In this document: positions 6,901-7,878 of the stretch, one piece after another | Layout of the letters: every line of letters starts with the position of its first letter | Numbering within the stretch: the first letter of the stretch is position 1 | DNA from: Chitinophagaceae bacterium | GTDB taxonomy: Bacteria > Bacteroidota > Bacteroidia > Chitinophagales > Chitinophagaceae | Direction: 5' to 3' | DNA: 7,878 nucleotides | NCBI GenBank assembly: GCA_016786965.1 | Contig: JAEUVL010000097.1 | Location: 1 to 7,878, forward strand | Made by a program: the position numbers and the translations under genes | Notes under the pieces: model-generated | Told to the model about the DNA's origin: nothing | Databases searched by the model: none | Seen by the model: only the letters and a program-made list of their open reading frames with translations

Positions 6901-7878
6901 CCGGGGCCTTGTGCCATCTACCGGGGTAGCAAAGTTGGCATTGTTAGTTCCTCCGCCATCCTGCGCATCTGCTATCACATAGTCGCCGCCAAGACCGCCG
7001 CGGCCCTGGTTGTTATTTTGGAAATTACCGGAGGGCTCATCAAAACCGTAGAGGTACACAATATCATGCATGATATTATTCCAGTAAAAGAGATTGGTGA
7101 TATTGAATTGCTGATTGGGAGGCGATGTTAAAGTGGGAGCCACTGTAAAATCAGGTACATAATCAAAGGTGAGGTTGGGCTGTGGTGTTTGTGATACGGC
7201 GGCCCTGTCTATCACAGTATTGGTATTGGCCCTGTCTTCTGCGGCCCATACGTTGTTGCCGCGGGTGCTGTCGTGGTCGGCGGTGCCATCATTATGCCAT
7301 TTGAGTGAGGTGGCATTGCCGGGTGCCATCGTCCAGGGATCGGTATGCAGCACGGGTGTGCCACCGGTATGCTGCGGACTTTCTGCGGGATATTTTACCA
7401 CCCTGTAGGTAGCAGAGTTTACCACTGGTGTTCTCCTGATGTCGAAACGGGTAGCAGGATCAACAGGTTTGGTGGCAACATAATTATCAGTAAAAACCTG
7501 CTTATTGGTGACAGCGGCATGGTCTTCTTCTTTATGCCAGCTATCATATACGGTGAGGTTGTTTTTATCAATAATGGAATGGTTTTGTGCGTCTACCCGT
7601 ATCATCCACATATCTGATGTATGATCGGGGGCTACAAATATCTGCCAGGCAAGTTTCAGTTGCTTACCATCTTCGAGAGGCACCCACATTAGTTCTGCGG
7701 TGATATTTTCGCTGGCTACACCCAGTTTACCAAAATCTGGTTTGCCCCAGGCATTCTTTACGGGATTGTCGAGGCTTCCTTTCAGTTGCTGCAGATCAAT
7801 CTTGCTTTCTGCCAGTGCTGCGAGTACTGCTTCTTTGGAAGTGATGGCGGGCACCCCGGAAGGGATGTTTACCTTTTG
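3952..7878 (-). CDS. Secreted M36 (fungalysin-type) zinc metalloprotease with Ig-like stalk and T9SS sorting domain (5' end beyond window)
   Basis: The frame is open from the window edge to the TAA at 3952-3954: 1308 residues, numbered here from Q1 at 7878. The signal peptide and early propeptide are missing. Residues 1 to about 120 resemble an FTP/PepSY-type propeptide (AELMWVPL, LAWQIFVAP, IRVDA). About 175-550 is the M36 catalytic domain: GNNVWAAED, the zinc motif HEFGHGISNRLTGGP with ligands H350 and H354 and catalytic E351, third ligand E378 in GEGWSD, and the conserved H445 in VHNRGEYW. About 560-645 is a DUF11-like domain (ITDTLPTNVTYVSGG). About 645-825 is a jelly-roll/MAM-like domain (SFWHRFNTEDGWDGG, STNGGTTWTDLG, GWFIDDI). 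Three Ig-like domains span about 857-1134 and a PKD-like segment 1136-1208. The T9SS type A domain covers about 1221-1308 (VYPNPNNGRFNI, PSGTYQLYI). It should cross the outer membrane by T9SS and degrade extracellular protein. The GTG at 7852-7854 is not the true start because the propeptide frame continues upstream of it. Confidence 0.95.
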   Translation of the reverse strand, partial: QKVNIPSGVPAITSKEAVLAALAESKIDLQQLKGSLDNPVKNAWGKPDFGKLGVASENITAELMWVPLEDGKQLKLAWQIFVAPDHTSDMWMIRVDAQNHSIIDKNNLTVYDSWHKEEDHAAVTNKQVFTDNYVATKPVDPATRFDIRRTPVVNSATYRVVKYPAESPQHTGGTPVLHTDPWTMAPGNATSLKWHNDGTADHDSTRGNNVWAAEDRANTNTVIDRAAVSQTPQPNLTFDYVPDFTVAPTLTSPPNQQFNITNLFYWNNIMHDIVYLYGFDEPSGNFQNNNQGRGGLGGDYVIADAQDGGGTNNANFATPVDGTRPRMQMYLWTAPNPDRDGDVDNGIIAHEFGHGISNRLTGGPGNSSCVGNAEHGGEGWSDYYALMVTTDWATATVNDGALPRPIGTYALGQPVTGGGIRSRPYSTNMAINNLVYSTNMPAQVHNRGEYWCTVLWEMTWEMIQQTGINPNLFNSAGVGGNSASIKLVTEGMKLQPCGPGFIDARNAILKADTLFFGAQYSCAIWRAFAKRGMGRTASQGSANSVTDQVPSFIVDNGFFSLTQLAPQVGEGQNNTYTNTLTAGNCSPITNAFITDTLPTNVTYVSGGSYNAGNRTVTFGPINLSSGQTQSFPLTVSVNAGTYFAPVTPLNETIAGAAIPATWTINPASGNTWSVSSVASNSSPNAFFAPDPAVVSDQTIRSIAYTINPATVSNYTTLSFWHRFNTEDGWDGGVVEISTNGGTTWTDLGSRMINGKYNGSLGTGSANPIGGRAAFTGLANTFFKTDINLSSYAGQSVNIRFRFASDDNTAPAGGGWFIDDIIIYSEPAVFIKSNLFNSASQLLAVSDTITRIVVGCTSASITGQPSNVSTCVGSNTSFTIAASGAPLSFQWQVNTGSGFVNIPAGAPYAGTTSAVLTITGVTAGMNGYLYRCVVSNGCTAGINSASASISVGSNAAVTAQPANSTICESASTSFTVAATGATSYQWQVNTGSGFVDLTNTLPYSGVTTATLTITNASAALTGYQYRCVLGSCGTPVNSNAATLTISVPVSITVQPASVTLCQGAAHTLSVTTTGTVSSYQWQLSTNGGVTYTNITGANAASFALTAFTTQNGYRLRCVVTGSCGPVNSASATLTVNGLPDFTLSSLPSVVCLSDNAFTLNASVSGGTWSGTGVQAGQFVPAAAGVGTSTVSYSLTVAGCNTTKSAPVTVNECGERHLLLNAFTAVYVYPNPNNGRFNIRLNTDLYSRLGLKVFAADGKLVKEQNVSGVGYGSVIPVDISQMPSGTYQLYIYNDEGKFISKGVSIIVYRK
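3955..4218 (-). other. T9SS type A C-terminal sorting domain of the M36 protease
   Basis: About the last 88 residues carry the type A pattern: VYVYPNPNNGRFNI at the start, a central LKVFAADGKLV strand, PSGTYQLYIY, and a short basic end (IIVYRK). Domains of this kind direct folded cargo through the T9SS translocon of Bacteroidota, where they are cleaved and the cargo is released or attached to surface lipopolysaccharide. Its presence shows that the host has a type IX system, although no T9SS component gene lies in this window. Confidence 0.92.
4477..5310 (-). repeat. Three tandem Ig-like domains in the protease stalk
   Basis: There are three consecutive Ig-like units of about 90 residues at 5029-5310, 4744-5019 and 4477-4737. 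Each has a cysteine early in the fold, the strand motif (F/Y)QWQ, and a late YRC or LRC with one more nearby cysteine (C870/C931/C937, C966/C1026/C1031, C1060/C1116/C1122). Units 1 and 2 share the identical stretch QWQVNTGSGFV, spaced 285 bp apart; unit 3 has QWQLSTNGG. Units 1 and 2 therefore look like the more recent duplication. They probably act as a spacer or carbohydrate/protein-binding stalk. Confidence 0.85.
6817..6831 (-). other. M36 zinc-binding HEFGH motif
   Basis: The codons CAT GAA TTT GGT CAT on the minus strand encode HEFGH (residues 350-354 of the visible protease), the gluzincin HExxH motif. It continues as GISNRLTGGP, which is the signature that sets M36 fungalysins apart from M4 thermolysins. 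The third ligand, E378 in GEGWSD, is encoded at 6733-6750. All catalytic residues expected for the family are present, so the enzyme should be active. Confidence 0.93.

Noticed and set aside
6895..7617. Several overlapping plus-strand open frames of 78-90 codons
   Set aside because: All are antisense to the protease propeptide and catalytic domain and lack any family motif or plausible leader.
7852..7854. GTG as the start codon of the protease
   Set aside because: The frame stays open upstream to the window edge (QKVNIPSG precedes it) and reads as continuing propeptide. Starting here would remove the signal peptide that a T9SS cargo needs.
1..7878. CRISPR array, mobile element, tRNA, phage or defence system
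   Set aside because: The repeats found are coding domain duplications with diverged units. No short regularly spaced direct repeats, transposase motifs or tRNA-like folds were seen.

Overview
The window looks like Bacteroidota DNA, most probably a Chitinophagaceae-like soil or freshwater bacterium. Four things support this: a type IX secretion (T9SS) type A sorting domain closing one gene, secreted proteins built from Ig-like, PKD-like and P-domain modules, translation starts without Shine-Dalgarno sequences, and a TAnnTTTG-like -7 element. The family placement is inferred from protein style alone.

Layout: three protein genes fill almost everything. (1) Positions 1-2572, minus strand: the first 857 codons of a large exported protein. 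It has a signal peptide, an N-terminal beta-rich domain, an Ig-like segment and two tandem proprotein-convertase P-domains; its C-terminus lies beyond position 1. (2) Positions 2716-3837, plus strand: a 373-residue exported protein with a beta-rich N-domain, a 77-residue Pro/Lys/Glu linker and a C-terminal domain of unknown function. (3) Positions 3952-7878, minus strand: 1308 visible residues of a fungalysin-type (M36) zinc metalloprotease with a long C-terminal stalk and a T9SS sorting domain; its N-terminus lies beyond position 7878.

Genes 1 and 2 diverge from a 143-bp spacer (2573-2715) that must hold both promoters. Genes 2 and 3 converge on a 114-bp spacer (3838-3951) containing one perfect 14-bp hairpin, T-rich on both sides, which should terminate both transcripts. 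No operon is visible.

Functionally this is an extracellular protein locus: a probably surface-attached or secreted protease beside a multidomain P-domain protein, with an envelope protein of unknown role between them. A functional link between the three is a guess from proximity. No tRNA, rRNA, CRISPR array, insertion sequence, phage gene or defence system was seen. The window is mostly ordinary for this phylum. The points most worth a look are the tandem P-domains without a visible protease domain, the shift in threonine codon choice inside that gene, and the orphan linker protein.
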